In this document: in pieces, positions 33,860-42,441 of the stretch
Layout: every line of letters begins with the position of its first letter
Position numbering within the stretch: the stretch's first letter is position 1
Assembly (NCBI RefSeq): GCF_021650975.2
Contig: NZ_CP091285.1
Span: 4,278,001-4,342,000 of the forward strand
Length of the DNA stretch: 64,000 bases
Direction: 5' to 3'
From: Flavobacterium jumunjinense
GTDB taxonomy: Bacteria > Bacteroidota > Bacteroidia > Flavobacteriales > Flavobacteriaceae
Made by a program: the position numbers and the translations under genes
The notes under the pieces: generated by a model
Databases searched by the model: none
What the model was told of the DNA's origin: nothing
What the model saw: only the letters and a program-made list of their open reading frames with translations

Positions 33860-34111
33860 TTACGACAAATAGAAAGCCGTAAAACAAGCAATTGAACCTA
33901 TTAAAAATAGTAGTCCCATAACTCTTCTAAAAGCATCGTGACCGAGTATAGAAGACCAATATCGTTGCTTGTAATCTGCTGGAGAAGTTGCCCAATTCCA
34001 ATTTAAGAAGTTACCAATAGAAACTATTAGAAGAACAATTCCTGCAAGTATATATCCATACTCGGGATTTAGTTCCATAAATTCTTTTGCTTGACTTAAT
34101 AATTTTTCCAT
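33860..34111 (-). CDS. Imm17-like immunity protein (small membrane protein)
   Basis: The 83-residue protein has two membrane helices (YGYILAGIVLLIVSIGNFL and VMGLLFLIGSIACFTAFYL) separated by a loop NWNWATSPADYKQRYWSSIL. The opening ELNPEYGYILAGI and the following FLNWNW resemble the Imm17 family of polymorphic-toxin immunity proteins as I remember it. Immunity proteins neutralise a cognate toxin, but no intact toxin gene is next to it; only the truncated frame 33518-33814 follows. Probably an orphan immunity gene. Confidence 0.6.
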   Translation of the reverse strand: MEKLLSQAKEFMELNPEYGYILAGIVLLIVSIGNFLNWNWATSPADYKQRYWSSILGHDAFRRVMGLLFLIGSIACFTAFYLS

Positions 34112-34474
34112 TTTTATTTTTAAAATTCTCGGCTAAAGATAAACTAACCAGAACCCTTATTTATTAGGACACAATTGGTTCTTTTATCTTTAACTTAGTT
34201 ATAATTACCAAATATAAAGAAGTTTTTAGTGCTATTACTTACTGGATTTAAAGCTTTTTCTAAACTTTACTTAAATTTCATTCATAATTGTGATAGCTTT
34301 AGTTTCAGTTCTTTTTAAATTTTCTCCCTAAAAAATATCATTTCACGAGCAAAAGCTGAATCAAACATAAAGGCTGCACAGTTAAAAATTTCATCTTAAA
34401 AAATGAAAATATCTGGTTTACAAGCTTTTTCAATTTTTCAAAAAAAATAGTTTTCTTAAAGTTATTATAATTGC
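34112..34474. other. Intergenic stretch, no gene seen
   Basis: 363 bp of AT-rich sequence between divergent genes. I see no ORF with protein-like composition and no RNA gene. Confidence 0.4.
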
Positions 34475-34505
34475 TTTGAAAGGATTGAATTTATTGCTAA
34501 CTTTA
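34475..34505 (+). promoter_or_regulatory. Promoter of the hpf-like gene
   Basis: TTTG (34475-34478), 19 bases, then TAACTTTA (34498-34505): the Bacteroidota consensus with one mismatch. It predicts a leader of about 20 bases. Confidence 0.7.
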
Positions 34506-34531
34506 TAGGAAACAATTAAAAAAAACAGAAT

Positions 34532-34846
34532 ATGCAAATTCAGATTAACACAGACAAAAACATAGATGGAAACAGTAGATTAGTAAATTTCTATACTTCA
34601 GAATTAGAAAAAGAATTAGCTCGTTTCGATGATAAAATTACTCGAATTGAAGTGCATTTTGGTGATGAAAATAGTGAGAAATTTGGTAAAAACGACAAAC
34701 GTTGTCTAATTGAAGTTAGAATGGCAAAAAAAGATCCATTGGCTGTAACCGATCATGCAGATACAATTGAAAAAGCATTTCATGGAGCACTTAAAAAAGT
34801 AAAAAAAGTAATGCAATCTACTTTTGAGAAAATAAGAGAAGCATAG
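34532..34846 (+). CDS. HPF/RaiA family ribosome-associated protein
   Basis: The 104-residue protein has the ribosome hibernation factor fold: MQIQINTDKNIDGNSRLVNF, ELARFDDKITRIEVHFGDEN, RCLIEVRMAKKDPLAVTDHA and a helix DTIEKAFHGALKKVKKVMQS. Members bind the 30S A and P sites and inactivate or protect ribosomes in slow growth. It is the short form, with no C-terminal dimerisation domain. It has its own promoter and terminator, which fits independent stationary-phase control. Confidence 0.85.
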   Translation: MQIQINTDKNIDGNSRLVNFYTSELEKELARFDDKITRIEVHFGDENSEKFGKNDKRCLIEVRMAKKDPLAVTDHADTIEKAFHGALKKVKKVMQSTFEKIREA

Positions 34847-34941
34847 ACGAGTTTCAATTATAACATGAATTAGATTTGAAAGGTTTTCTATAACTTTAAA
34901 AGACATAAGAGACTTTTTTAATATCTATTTGAGAAAAATTT

Positions 34942-34980
34942 AAAAAATTCCCAATTAATAATTATTGATTGGGAATTTTT
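34942..34980 (+). terminator. Intrinsic terminator after the hpf-like gene
   Basis: AAAAATTCCCAAT pairs with ATTGGGAATTTTT (ends 34980). An ATG inside it (34965) opens the next frame, which is why I move that gene's start downstream. Confidence 0.9.
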
Positions 34981-35006
34981 ATCTTTTAATTATCTACACT
35001 CCAAAC

Positions 35007-35435
35007 ATGAATAAATCCGATTTTTTATACTTACTTCTAGGAACAAGTTATGCTTCATTTAAATTTGCAAAACGCTATATTTCAAACGATTTAGTTCCAG
35101 AATTCAGATATGATATTGAATTAAATATTTCAAATGATGATCCCAATTTAACACAGTTTACTATTTATCCTGAAGATAATGGTAAAAAGTATTTCAATTT
35201 AGAAGATAAAGAAGTTGTAGCTATCTTATGTAGAAACAATAAAGTGCCTGTTTGGATCGATATTTCTGTTTCAAAATCAGACAACGAAAAAACAATTTTA
35301 AGCCTTCTGTGTGCTGGCAGATATACATCAGACAAAAATGAGTTATACTACAACGAAAGTGGCTCTGGTCCATTTGGAATTAAAAGTCCGAACCTTCCTT
35401 ATGGCTATAAAGAAGGCATAAAATTTAAATTATAG
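35007..35435 (+). CDS. Hypothetical protein
   Basis: I choose MNKSDFLYLLLGTSYASF (35007) as start because the first ATG of the frame (34965) lies within the terminator hairpin of the previous gene. The 142-residue product is a mixed alpha/beta soluble protein with YPEDNGKKYFNLEDKEVVAI, KVPVWIDISVSKSDNEKTIL and a Gly/Ser-rich end ESGSGPFGIKSPNLPYGYK. No signal peptide is obvious and I do not recognise the family. Single gene. Confidence 0.7.
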   Translation: MNKSDFLYLLLGTSYASFKFAKRYISNDLVPEFRYDIELNISNDDPNLTQFTIYPEDNGKKYFNLEDKEVVAILCRNNKVPVWIDISVSKSDNEKTILSLLCAGRYTSDKNELYYNESGSGPFGIKSPNLPYGYKEGIKFKL

Positions 35436-35559
35436 AGAAAAAATAGTTTTATCTATGGTTAAATTATAGATTTAAGTTAGATTTGTGATAATAAAATGTA
35501 ATCTAATATAGAATTATAAATACAATTATTCTATATTGAATTGTAGTAAGAATTTCAAA

Positions 35560-36234
35560 ATGTCAATAGCAAACAATATCAACACTATAAAATCTTCACT
35601 TCCTGAACAAGTTACCCTTGTTGCAGTTTCAAAAACAAAACCAGTTAGTGATTTAATGGAAGCATACAATGCCGGACAACGTATTTTTGGAGAAAATAAA
35701 ATCCAAGAAATGACGGACAAGCAAGAACAAATGCCAAAAGACATTGAATGGCACATGATTGGTCATGTTCAAACTAATAAAGTGAAATATATGGCTCCAT
35801 TTGTGAGTTTAATTCACGGAGTTGATAGTTTTAAGCTTTTAAAAGAAATCGATAAGCAAGCTGCAAAAAACAATAGAGTTATTGATTGTTTATTACAAAT
35901 GCATATTGCCGAAGAAGAAACAAAATTTGGTTTAGACACTACCGAATTGGACGAAATTCTAAAACACATTCAAAATGACAATAGTTTTTTGAAAAACATT
36001 AGAATTATTGGACTTATGGGAATGGCAACTTTTACAGAAAATGAAGCACAAATTAAGAAAGAATTCTTACATTTAAGTTCAATTTTTAATAAGCATAAGG
36101 AACTTAAAACCGAAAACTTTAAATTAGAAACACTTTCAATGGGAATGTCTGGCGATTATGAATTAGCCATTTCCTGCGGAAGTACAATGATTAGGATTGG
36201 AAGTAGTATTTTTGGTTCTAGAAACCATCAATAA
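35560..36234 (+). CDS. YggS-family PLP-homeostasis protein
   Basis: With the start at MSIANNINTIKSSL (35560) the product has 224 residues, the family norm; the eight codons before it look untranslated. It carries the PLP-binding Lys in LVAVSKTKPVSDL, FGENKIQEMTDK, EWHMIGHVQTNKVKYMAPF, LLQMHIAEEETKFG and the C-terminal LSMGMSGDYELAI and GSTMIRIGSSIFG. These single-domain fold-III proteins bind pyridoxal phosphate and keep vitamin B6 and amino-acid pools balanced rather than catalysing a known reaction. Confidence 0.93.
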   Translation: MSIANNINTIKSSLPEQVTLVAVSKTKPVSDLMEAYNAGQRIFGENKIQEMTDKQEQMPKDIEWHMIGHVQTNKVKYMAPFVSLIHGVDSFKLLKEIDKQAAKNNRVIDCLLQMHIAEEETKFGLDTTELDEILKHIQNDNSFLKNIRIIGLMGMATFTENEAQIKKEFLHLSSIFNKHKELKTENFKLETLSMGMSGDYELAISCGSTMIRIGSSIFGSRNHQ

Positions 36235-36283
36235 AACTATACTGATTTTTCAATAATAAACAATAACCTACCGAAAATTAAAT

Positions 36284-37645
36284 TTGTACGCAATACTCGA
36301 CATAGAAACCACTGGAGGACAATACGATGAAGAAGGTATTACAGAAATTGCCATATATAAATATGATGGTCATGAAATAGTAGACCAATTCATTAGCCTT
36401 GTCAACCCAGAGAAACCCATTCAGCCTTTTGTTGTAAAGCTAACAGGGATAAACAATGCCATGCTTAGTTCTGCACCAAAGTTTTATGAAGTTGCCAAAC
36501 GAATAATTGAAATTACAGATGGATGTGTTATTGTAGCACACAACGCCGCTTTCGATTATCGAATTTTAGGCACTGAATTTAGACGATTAGGATTTCCATT
36601 TAAAAAATCTACTCTTTGTACTATCGAATTGGCAAAAAAATTAATTCCAGAACAACCTTCTTATAGTTTAGGAAAACTCGTTCGTTCACTTGGAATTCCA
36701 ATTGCAGACCGACATAGAGCAAATGGTGATGCTATGGCAACGGTTAAACTTTTTAAATTATTACTTTCTAAAGACAGTCAGAAAGAAATTGTAAAAAATT
36801 ATATAAAAACCGAAGTAAAAACCGGAATGTCTCCAAAATTATTAGATATAATTGACGCGCTACCTTCTAAAACAGGTATCTATTATATTCATAATGAAAA
36901 AGGAGAAATTATCTATATTGGTAAAAGTAAGAACATCAAAAAACGCGTCAACCAACACTTTACAGGAACCAATCCTAAGAGTAAAAAAATTCAACGCTCT
37001 GTATATACTGTTACTTTTGAAGAAACAGGAAGCGAATTAATTGCTCTTTTAAAAGAAAGCGAAGAAATAAAAGTCAACAAACCTATCTACAATAGAGCAC
37101 AACGAAAAACATTATTTCCTTGGGCTTTGTATGCTGAAAAAAATGCAAAAGGATATCTAAGCTTAAAAATCGCAAAATCAGATGGAAGAAAAAAAGAATT
37201 GACTTCATTTTCAACAGCCTTAGAAGGTAAAAAAACACTTTTCAAAATCACTGAAGACTTCAATTTGTGTCAAAAAATAAATGGTTTATATGACACTAAA
37301 AAAAGTTGTTTTCAATACGATGTTAAACAATGTTTTGGTGCTTGCATTGACAAAGAAGAAACTGATGAATATAATAAAAGAGTCAATCAATTTATAGATA
37401 CTAATACTTTCAATAAAAACAATCTTATCATTACGGATAGAGGCAGAACACACAATGAAAGAAGTGCTGTACTAATCGAAGATGGTGTTTACAAAGGCTA
37501 TTGTTTCTACGATTTAAATCATCAGATAAAAAATATTGAAATATTAAGAAAGCTAATCATTCCAATGCAAAACAATAGAGATACAAAAAACATCATTCAA
37601 AGCTATTTAAGAAAAAGAAAAGTCATGAAGGTAGACACCTTTTAA
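36284..37645 (+). CDS. DEDDh exonuclease - GIY-YIG endonuclease fusion (DnaQ/UvrC-like), TTG start
   Basis: A 453-residue two-nuclease fusion. Residues 1-170 are a DnaQ-type DEDDh 3'-5' exonuclease: Asp6 and Glu8 (LDIETTG), Asp91 (VAHNAAFDYRIL), His144 and Asp149 (HRANGDAM). Residues ~195-275 are a GIY-YIG endonuclease like the N-terminus of UvrC/Cho: GIYYI at 198, YIG at 211 and the catalytic Arg221. A UvrC-like Cys region follows (CFQYDVKQCFGACIDKEE). The start is TTG at 36284; the in-frame stretch back to the TAA at 36257 holds no ATG or GTG. Likely a DNA-repair or proofreading-linked nuclease. Confidence 0.9.
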   Translation: MYAILDIETTGGQYDEEGITEIAIYKYDGHEIVDQFISLVNPEKPIQPFVVKLTGINNAMLSSAPKFYEVAKRIIEITDGCVIVAHNAAFDYRILGTEFRRLGFPFKKSTLCTIELAKKLIPEQPSYSLGKLVRSLGIPIADRHRANGDAMATVKLFKLLLSKDSQKEIVKNYIKTEVKTGMSPKLLDIIDALPSKTGIYYIHNEKGEIIYIGKSKNIKKRVNQHFTGTNPKSKKIQRSVYTVTFEETGSELIALLKESEEIKVNKPIYNRAQRKTLFPWALYAEKNAKGYLSLKIAKSDGRKKELTSFSTALEGKKTLFKITEDFNLCQKINGLYDTKKSCFQYDVKQCFGACIDKEETDEYNKRVNQFIDTNTFNKNNLIITDRGRTHNERSAVLIEDGVYKGYCFYDLNHQIKNIEILRKLIIPMQNNRDTKNIIQSYLRKRKVMKVDTF

Positions 37646-37664
37646 ATTTTTCTAAATTTGCATT

Positions 37665-38513
37665 ATGAACGAACAGAAATCAGCTTTTCAAAAATTTCGA
37701 CAAAAAACATATATTATTATATATGGTACAAACACATTTGCAGGTAAAGCTTTTGATTTAATTCTTCTTGGCGTTATTTTTCTAAGTGTACTTTTAACCA
37801 TGATGGAAACAGTGAAAAGTTTCGAATCTAAATATCATGATATAAGAATTGTACTCGAATGGGGAATTACTATTTTCTTTACAATTGAATATTTCCTACG
37901 TATTATTTCTATAAATAAACCGCTAAAATACATTTTTAGCCTATATGGAATCATCGATTTAATTGCAACATTACCAATGTATTTAGCGCAAGTTTTTGCT
38001 GGTTCTGGTGTACTTTCAATTGTTCGTTCTTTACGATTACTAAGACTTTTCAAAATATTAAAACACCCACAATTCACAGGACAATCTAAACAACTAAGAG
38101 ATGCAATGTATGCCAGCAAGGGCAAAATCCTAGTTTTTATCTATTTTGTACTTATTAGTACCGTTCTAATAGGTTCGGTAATGTATGTGGTTGAAGGAAG
38201 GGAAAATGGTTTCACAAGTATACCAACAAGTATCTATTGGACAATTGTTACGCTCACAACAGTAGGTTATGGAGATATTTCACCCGTTACACCGCTAGGG
38301 CAATTTCTAGCTTCATTAGTTATGGTTTTAGGATACGGAGTAATTGCTGTTCCAACAGGAATTGTTTCTGCCGAGATAGCTAAATTAGGCTCCAATACTA
38401 CTACTACTACTACTACGCTTCAAAAAAATCCATGCGCAGATTGTGGTATGGAAGATCATCAAGAAAATGCTAAATACTGCCATAATTGTGGAAATAATCT
38501 TTTAGATGATTAA
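37665..38513 (+). CDS. Voltage-gated potassium channel-like ion transporter with a C-terminal zinc ribbon
   Basis: The 282-residue protein has six membrane segments plus a pore. S4 carries the voltage-sensor arginines (SIVRSLRLLRLFKILKH, about 118-134), and the selectivity filter TVGYGD is at 199-204. After the last helix comes a seven-Thr tract (245-251) encoded by an ACT trinucleotide repeat. A four-Cys zinc ribbon follows (CADC at 257-260 and CHNC at 272-275). Zinc ribbons are uncommon on Kv-type channels and may tether a partner. It moves K+ across the inner membrane, inferred from the filter. It lies 19 bp after the nuclease gene. Confidence 0.9.
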   Translation: MNEQKSAFQKFRQKTYIIIYGTNTFAGKAFDLILLGVIFLSVLLTMMETVKSFESKYHDIRIVLEWGITIFFTIEYFLRIISINKPLKYIFSLYGIIDLIATLPMYLAQVFAGSGVLSIVRSLRLLRLFKILKHPQFTGQSKQLRDAMYASKGKILVFIYFVLISTVLIGSVMYVVEGRENGFTSIPTSIYWTIVTLTTVGYGDISPVTPLGQFLASLVMVLGYGVIAVPTGIVSAEIAKLGSNTTTTTTTLQKNPCADCGMEDHQENAKYCHNCGNNLLDD

Positions 38514-38523
38514 TTTGAAGCTA

Positions 38524-38616
38524 TTTCCTGCTGTCCACTATATCTTTTATACTTTTGTCTCTTGACTCTGCTCGATATAACAAAAGCACAAAAGGATGCC
38601 GTTACCATCAGGGCTA
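38524..38616 (+). repeat. Structured repeat element, copy 2
   Basis: GCTGTCCACTATATCTTTTA (38530), a central stem CTTTTGT ... ACAAAAG, then AAAAGGATGCCGTTACCATC (38590-38609). The outer blocks match copy 1 at 16228-16330 (opposite strand); the middle differs but also folds. It overlaps the upstream ATG that would otherwise open the miaA frame. Confidence 0.6.
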
Positions 38617-38643
38617 CTAACAATATTAAACTTTTATACACAA

Positions 38644-39567
38644 TTGAATAATTACCTCATCACCATTATAGGACCAACTGCGATAGGAAAAACCGCATTA
38701 AGCATCAAATTAGCACAATATTTCAATTGTGATATAATTTCATGCGATAGTCGTCAGTTTTTTAAAGAAATGAAGATTGGAACAGCTGTGCCTAACGAAG
38801 ACGAATTAAACGCTGCAAAACACCATTTCATTCAAAACAAATCCATCTTAGAAAACTATTCAGTTGGCGATTTTGAAGAAGAAGCCTTAAACAAACTAGA
38901 CAAACTTTTTGAAGAAAAGAACATTCAAATAATGGTTGGTGGTTCTGGACTATATGTTGATGCTGTTTTAAAAGGATTTGATGAATTTCCAGATATTAAT
39001 CCTTCAGTAAGAGATACGATAAATACACAATTTGAAGAGAAAGGCTTAACCTATCTTCAAGATACATTACAAAATTTAGATCCTAGTTATTATAAAACGA
39101 TTGCAGCAGAAAATCCGCAAACATTTCAAAATCCACAAAGAATGAAACGTTTTGTAGAAGTTTGTATTGGCACTGGAAAACCATATTCTAGTTTTATTGG
39201 AAAACGAAAAATCAATAGAAACTTTAAACCAATTATTATTGGCCTAGAAGCAGATAGAGAAATCATGTATGATCGAATTAACCAACGTGTAGACATCATG
39301 ATGAATAATGGTTTATTAAATGAAGTAACTTCTTTATACAATCAAAAACATTTGAATGCATTGCAAACGGTTGGTTATAGGGAATTATTCGACTATTTAG
39401 ATGAAAAAACAACATTGCCTTTTGCTATTGAAGAAATAAAGAAAAATACAAGACGTTTTTCAAAACGACAAATTACTTGGTTTAAACGCACAGAAAATGC
39501 AAATTGGTTTGATTATTTAACACCTGTTGAAGAAATTATTAATACCATTAAAGTAACAATTTCGTAA
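38644..39567 (+). CDS. miaA: tRNA dimethylallyltransferase
   Basis: The enzyme adds a dimethylallyl group to N6 of A37 in tRNAs that read codons starting with U. It shows the P-loop IIGPTAIGKTALSIKLAQ, CDSRQFFKEMKIGTA, VGGSGLYVDAVLKGFDE, the C-terminal TVGYRELFDYLDEK and RRFSKRQITWFKR. The longest frame starts at an ATG at 38596 inside a repeat element, giving 16 unfamily-like residues. I prefer the TTG at 38644 (LNNYLITIIGPTA), which gives 307 residues and the normal N-terminus. An ATG start at 38596 remains possible. Confidence 0.93.
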   Translation: MNNYLITIIGPTAIGKTALSIKLAQYFNCDIISCDSRQFFKEMKIGTAVPNEDELNAAKHHFIQNKSILENYSVGDFEEEALNKLDKLFEEKNIQIMVGGSGLYVDAVLKGFDEFPDINPSVRDTINTQFEEKGLTYLQDTLQNLDPSYYKTIAAENPQTFQNPQRMKRFVEVCIGTGKPYSSFIGKRKINRNFKPIIIGLEADREIMYDRINQRVDIMMNNGLLNEVTSLYNQKHLNALQTVGYRELFDYLDEKTTLPFAIEEIKKNTRRFSKRQITWFKRTENANWFDYLTPVEEIINTIKVTIS

Positions 39568-39610
39568 CGCAACCAAATAGTAAAAAAATCGTCTTAAAAG
39601 TAAAAAAATC

Positions 39611-40282
39611 ATGAAAACAACCTTTTTACTTCTCATTATTACTGCATTATTCGGTCATTGCGAAGACAATCTTGAATATCATAATGGTAGAAAACTTGTC
39701 GTTGAAGGCAAGATTGTAGATAAAAATAATATTGGAATCCCAAATACAGAAATTAAAGTGGCATTTGATAAACAAACTAGATATGGCTATGATTATACTG
39801 AACCAGGATTAGGCTATACAGATGGAAATGGAAATTTTAAACTTTATACTACTTCAGCCAACAATGAAGACCAAATTATTATCATCGTCAACGAAGGAAA
39901 AATGTTTGACTATCAACAAAAAAAACTTTTAAACATAAAAGACGCAGATTTTTCAGATTACAAATTCAATATAGGAACAACTATGCTATATCCTATTGAT
40001 GAATTAGTTAGTTTAAAAGTAATCTTTCAAAGATCTTCTGGCTCAAACGATATCATTTTAGAAAATGTTTCTTTTATGGGAGAGTCTAGTTTTTACGAAA
40101 ACTACATAAACCCAATTGAAAATTATTCATACAGCGAGATATTTCGTTATGATGGGATATTTAAAAATCAAAATGTAAATATTCAGTACGACTTACGTAA
40201 CACCTTTACAAATACAAGTACTACAGAAACACGAAACATATCTATTGAAGACTTATACAAAGAAGAAATTATTATTTATTAA
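39611..40282 (+). CDS. Secreted or lipoprotein with a carboxypeptidase-regulatory-like domain
   Basis: The 223-residue product has a signal MKTTFLLLIITALFGHC, with Cys17 as a possible lipidation site. A transthyretin-like regulatory domain follows (VVEGKIVDKNNIGIPNTEIK ... GYTDGNGNFKLYTT, about 28-95), a module common on Bacteroidota envelope proteins. The rest is beta-rich and unrecognised. It lies two bases before the beta-barrel gene 40285-40860 and is surely co-transcribed; the pair may form an outer-membrane assembly. Confidence 0.75.
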   Translation: MKTTFLLLIITALFGHCEDNLEYHNGRKLVVEGKIVDKNNIGIPNTEIKVAFDKQTRYGYDYTEPGLGYTDGNGNFKLYTTSANNEDQIIIIVNEGKMFDYQQKKLLNIKDADFSDYKFNIGTTMLYPIDELVSLKVIFQRSSGSNDIILENVSFMGESSFYENYINPIENYSYSEIFRYDGIFKNQNVNIQYDLRNTFTNTSTTETRNISIEDLYKEEIIIY

Positions 40283-40284
40283 TT

Positions 40285-40860
40285 ATGAAACTAAAAATTT
40301 ACTTTCTATTATTATTTCCAATATTAGTTTTCGCACAAAGCAAAGTGAAATTTTTTAACGAAGTGAACATTGCATATACCGTTCCGAATCAATTAGAAAA
40401 CACTTTTTTAAAAGAAGGATTTAAAAATAATTTCGGCTTTTTTTCTGAATTTGAACATGTTACTTATAAAAAATTTGGTTTTATAAATGGTTTTCAAATT
40501 AACAAATACAATGTAACCAATTCATCTGTAGCTGGTAACGCTAAAAATGCTACATTACAAACCATTCATTTAAAGCTAGTTTATCATTTAAAAGCAACTA
40601 ACAAAATAAATATTGATCCTTACGTAGGTTATGGTTTTATAGAGTTTAGAAACATCAATAAAACCTATGGTAATAGTTATATATTAGGAACTAATTTTAA
40701 CTATAATTTGTATAAAAAACTGTCATTATTGGTTGGTGTGCAATACAACGTAACCCAATATGACATTACTACAAACGCAGCCGAAAAACATTTTTTTAAT
40801 TCTTCCAATAACTTACAGTTAAATATAGGGTTGAACTTTAGATTTAGAACACTCGATTAA
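40285..40860 (+). CDS. Small outer-membrane beta-barrel protein
   Basis: The 191-residue product has a signal peptide (MKLKIYFLLLFPILVFAQ) and alternating amphipathic strands rich in aromatic and Asn residues, ending in a final strand with terminal aromatics (LQLNIGLNFRFRTLD). This fits an eight-stranded OmpW/OmpX-like barrel; GFFSEFEHVTYKKFGFINGF and INIDPYVGYGFIEFRN are typical hairpins. The cargo or role is unknown. It is coupled to the preceding lipoprotein gene and 12 bp from the thioesterase gene. Confidence 0.75.
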   Translation: MKLKIYFLLLFPILVFAQSKVKFFNEVNIAYTVPNQLENTFLKEGFKNNFGFFSEFEHVTYKKFGFINGFQINKYNVTNSSVAGNAKNATLQTIHLKLVYHLKATNKINIDPYVGYGFIEFRNINKTYGNSYILGTNFNYNLYKKLSLLVGVQYNVTQYDITTNAAEKHFFNSSNNLQLNIGLNFRFRTLD

Positions 40861-40872
40861 AACAAAAATATA

Positions 40873-41610
40873 ATGCCAATAGCTCCAAAATTCACATCGA
40901 TACTTGAACAAGAATATGAAATTAACTTTTTACATTGTTATCCTAATGGATATTTAAAATATACCGATTTGTGTAATTTATTACAAATTACTGCTGGAAA
41001 CCATGCCGATTTAGGCGGAATTAGCTTTACTGATATGCAAGCACATCATCAAGCTTGGGTTATGAGTAGAATGCGATTAGAAATTCATGAATTGCCAAAA
41101 TGGAGAGATATTGTTACCATTAAAACTTGGATTAAGACATTAGAAAATTCTCGTTCTATTCGTTGTATGGAAATGCATTTAAATGGAGAAAAAATTGTGG
41201 GTTGCGAAACCTATTGGGCGGTTATTAATACCCAAACAAGAAGACCCGATGCATTAGCACTGCCACACGACCATTTTGAGAAATTTCAAATAGACGCAAC
41301 AAAACAGCCTACGTTAAAAATTACAATAGATGAGAACACTAATACTATTGGACATCGAAAAGTTGTTTTATCTGATTTAGATGTAGTCAATCATGCTAAT
41401 AATGTAAAGTATATGGAATGGTGTCTTGATTATGAAAACCCTAAAAAAATAATCAAACAAGAAATTAAAGCATTAGACATTAATTTCATGCGTGAATTAA
41501 ACTTAAACGATGAAGCTATAATTCATCAATCTAGAAACGATACTCAAACAATATATAGTATTACAAAAGAGGATAAAAATGCGTATGCCTTGCAGATAGA
41601 ATGGAAATAA
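40873..41610 (+). CDS. Acyl-ACP thioesterase (FatA/FatB-like)
   Basis: The 245-residue double hot-dog enzyme releases fatty acids from acyl carrier protein. The N-terminal hot dog has YLKYTDLCNLLQITAGNHA and QAWVMSRMRLEIHELPKWRD. The C-terminal one has the catalytic N-x-H in LSDLDVVNHANNVKYMEW. Acyl-ACP thioesterases of this length are common in Bacteroidota. It ends a three-gene + strand group and is followed by a strong terminator. Confidence 0.9.
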   Translation: MPIAPKFTSILEQEYEINFLHCYPNGYLKYTDLCNLLQITAGNHADLGGISFTDMQAHHQAWVMSRMRLEIHELPKWRDIVTIKTWIKTLENSRSIRCMEMHLNGEKIVGCETYWAVINTQTRRPDALALPHDHFEKFQIDATKQPTLKITIDENTNTIGHRKVVLSDLDVVNHANNVKYMEWCLDYENPKKIIKQEIKALDINFMRELNLNDEAIIHQSRNDTQTIYSITKEDKNAYALQIEWK

Positions 41611-41680
41611 TACTTCATTCAAAATAATAAGAAAATATATTTCAAAATTTTCTATAGAAATAACTTCAATATAATTCATA

Positions 41681-41708
41681 AAAAAACTCCTTTAAAAAAG
41701 GAGTTTTT
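41681..41708. terminator. Bidirectional terminator
   Basis: AAAAACTCCTTT and AAAAGGAGTTTTT form a tight stem between the thioesterase gene and the convergent response regulator. Confidence 0.9.
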
Positions 41709-41737
41709 GCTATATAAAATACTAGTCTTCATATTCT

Positions 41738-42436
41738 TTATTTTTTCACAACTAATCTAAATCCTTCTCCATGAATATTAAGAATTTCTACATTTACATC
41801 ACGTTTCATGTATTTTCTTAATTTAGCAATATAAACATCCATACTTCTAGACGTGAAATAATTATCATCTCTCCATATTTTTGTTAATGCTAATTCTCTT
41901 GGCATTAAATCATTTTCATGAAGTGCTAACATTTTTAATAACTCACACTCTTTTGGTGAAAGTTTCACTGGCTCTTCATTTTGAAAAGATAGAAAACGTA
42001 ATTTAGAATTTAAATGAAAACTTCCAATTTCAAACTCAAATTTTGTGTTATCTGGTTTTACTTCACTTGCTTTTCTCTGAATAATTGCTTTAATTTTCAT
42101 TAATAGCACTTCAGAATCAAAAGGTTTGTTTAGATAATCGTCTGCACCAACTTTATATCCTTTTAACACATCTTCTTTAAGCGTTTTTGCTGTTAAGAAA
42201 ATAATTGGCACTTCTTGATTTTTCTCTCTAATTTCTCTAGCTAAAGTATAACCGTCTTTATATGGCATCATTACATCTAAGATACATAAATCATAAATGT
42301 CTTTTTTAAACTTTTCAAATCCTTCCATTCCGTTCTTAGCTAAGGTTACATCAAAATCGTTTATGATTAAGTAATCCTTTAATATAGCCCCGAAATTCGG
42401 GTCATCTTCAACTAATAAAATTTTTCTAGCTTCCAT
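41738..42436 (-). CDS. OmpR/PhoB-family response regulator
   Basis: The 232-residue protein has an N-terminal receiver (about 5-120) with the acidic pair in LLVEDDPNFG, phosphoacceptor Asp54 in CILDVMMPYKDG and the conserved Lys in IFLTAKTLKED. A C-terminal winged helix follows (about 135-230; LSPKECELLKMLALHENDLM, SMDVYIAKLRKYMK). It is the partner of the histidine kinase 5 bp upstream on the same strand. Target genes are unknown; similar pairs in Bacteroides are called RprXY, but I do not assign the name. Confidence 0.95.
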   Translation of the reverse strand: MEARKILLVEDDPNFGAILKDYLIINDFDVTLAKNGMEGFEKFKKDIYDLCILDVMMPYKDGYTLAREIREKNQEVPIIFLTAKTLKEDVLKGYKVGADDYLNKPFDSEVLLMKIKAIIQRKASEVKPDNTKFEFEIGSFHLNSKLRFLSFQNEEPVKLSPKECELLKMLALHENDLMPRELALTKIWRDDNYFTSRSMDVYIAKLRKYMKRDVNVEILNIHGEGFRLVVKK

Positions 42437-42441
42437 ATATT

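Noticed and set aside
34965..35006. Longer start for the 35007 gene
   Set aside because: The ATG at 34965 is within the terminator stem-loop of the preceding gene.
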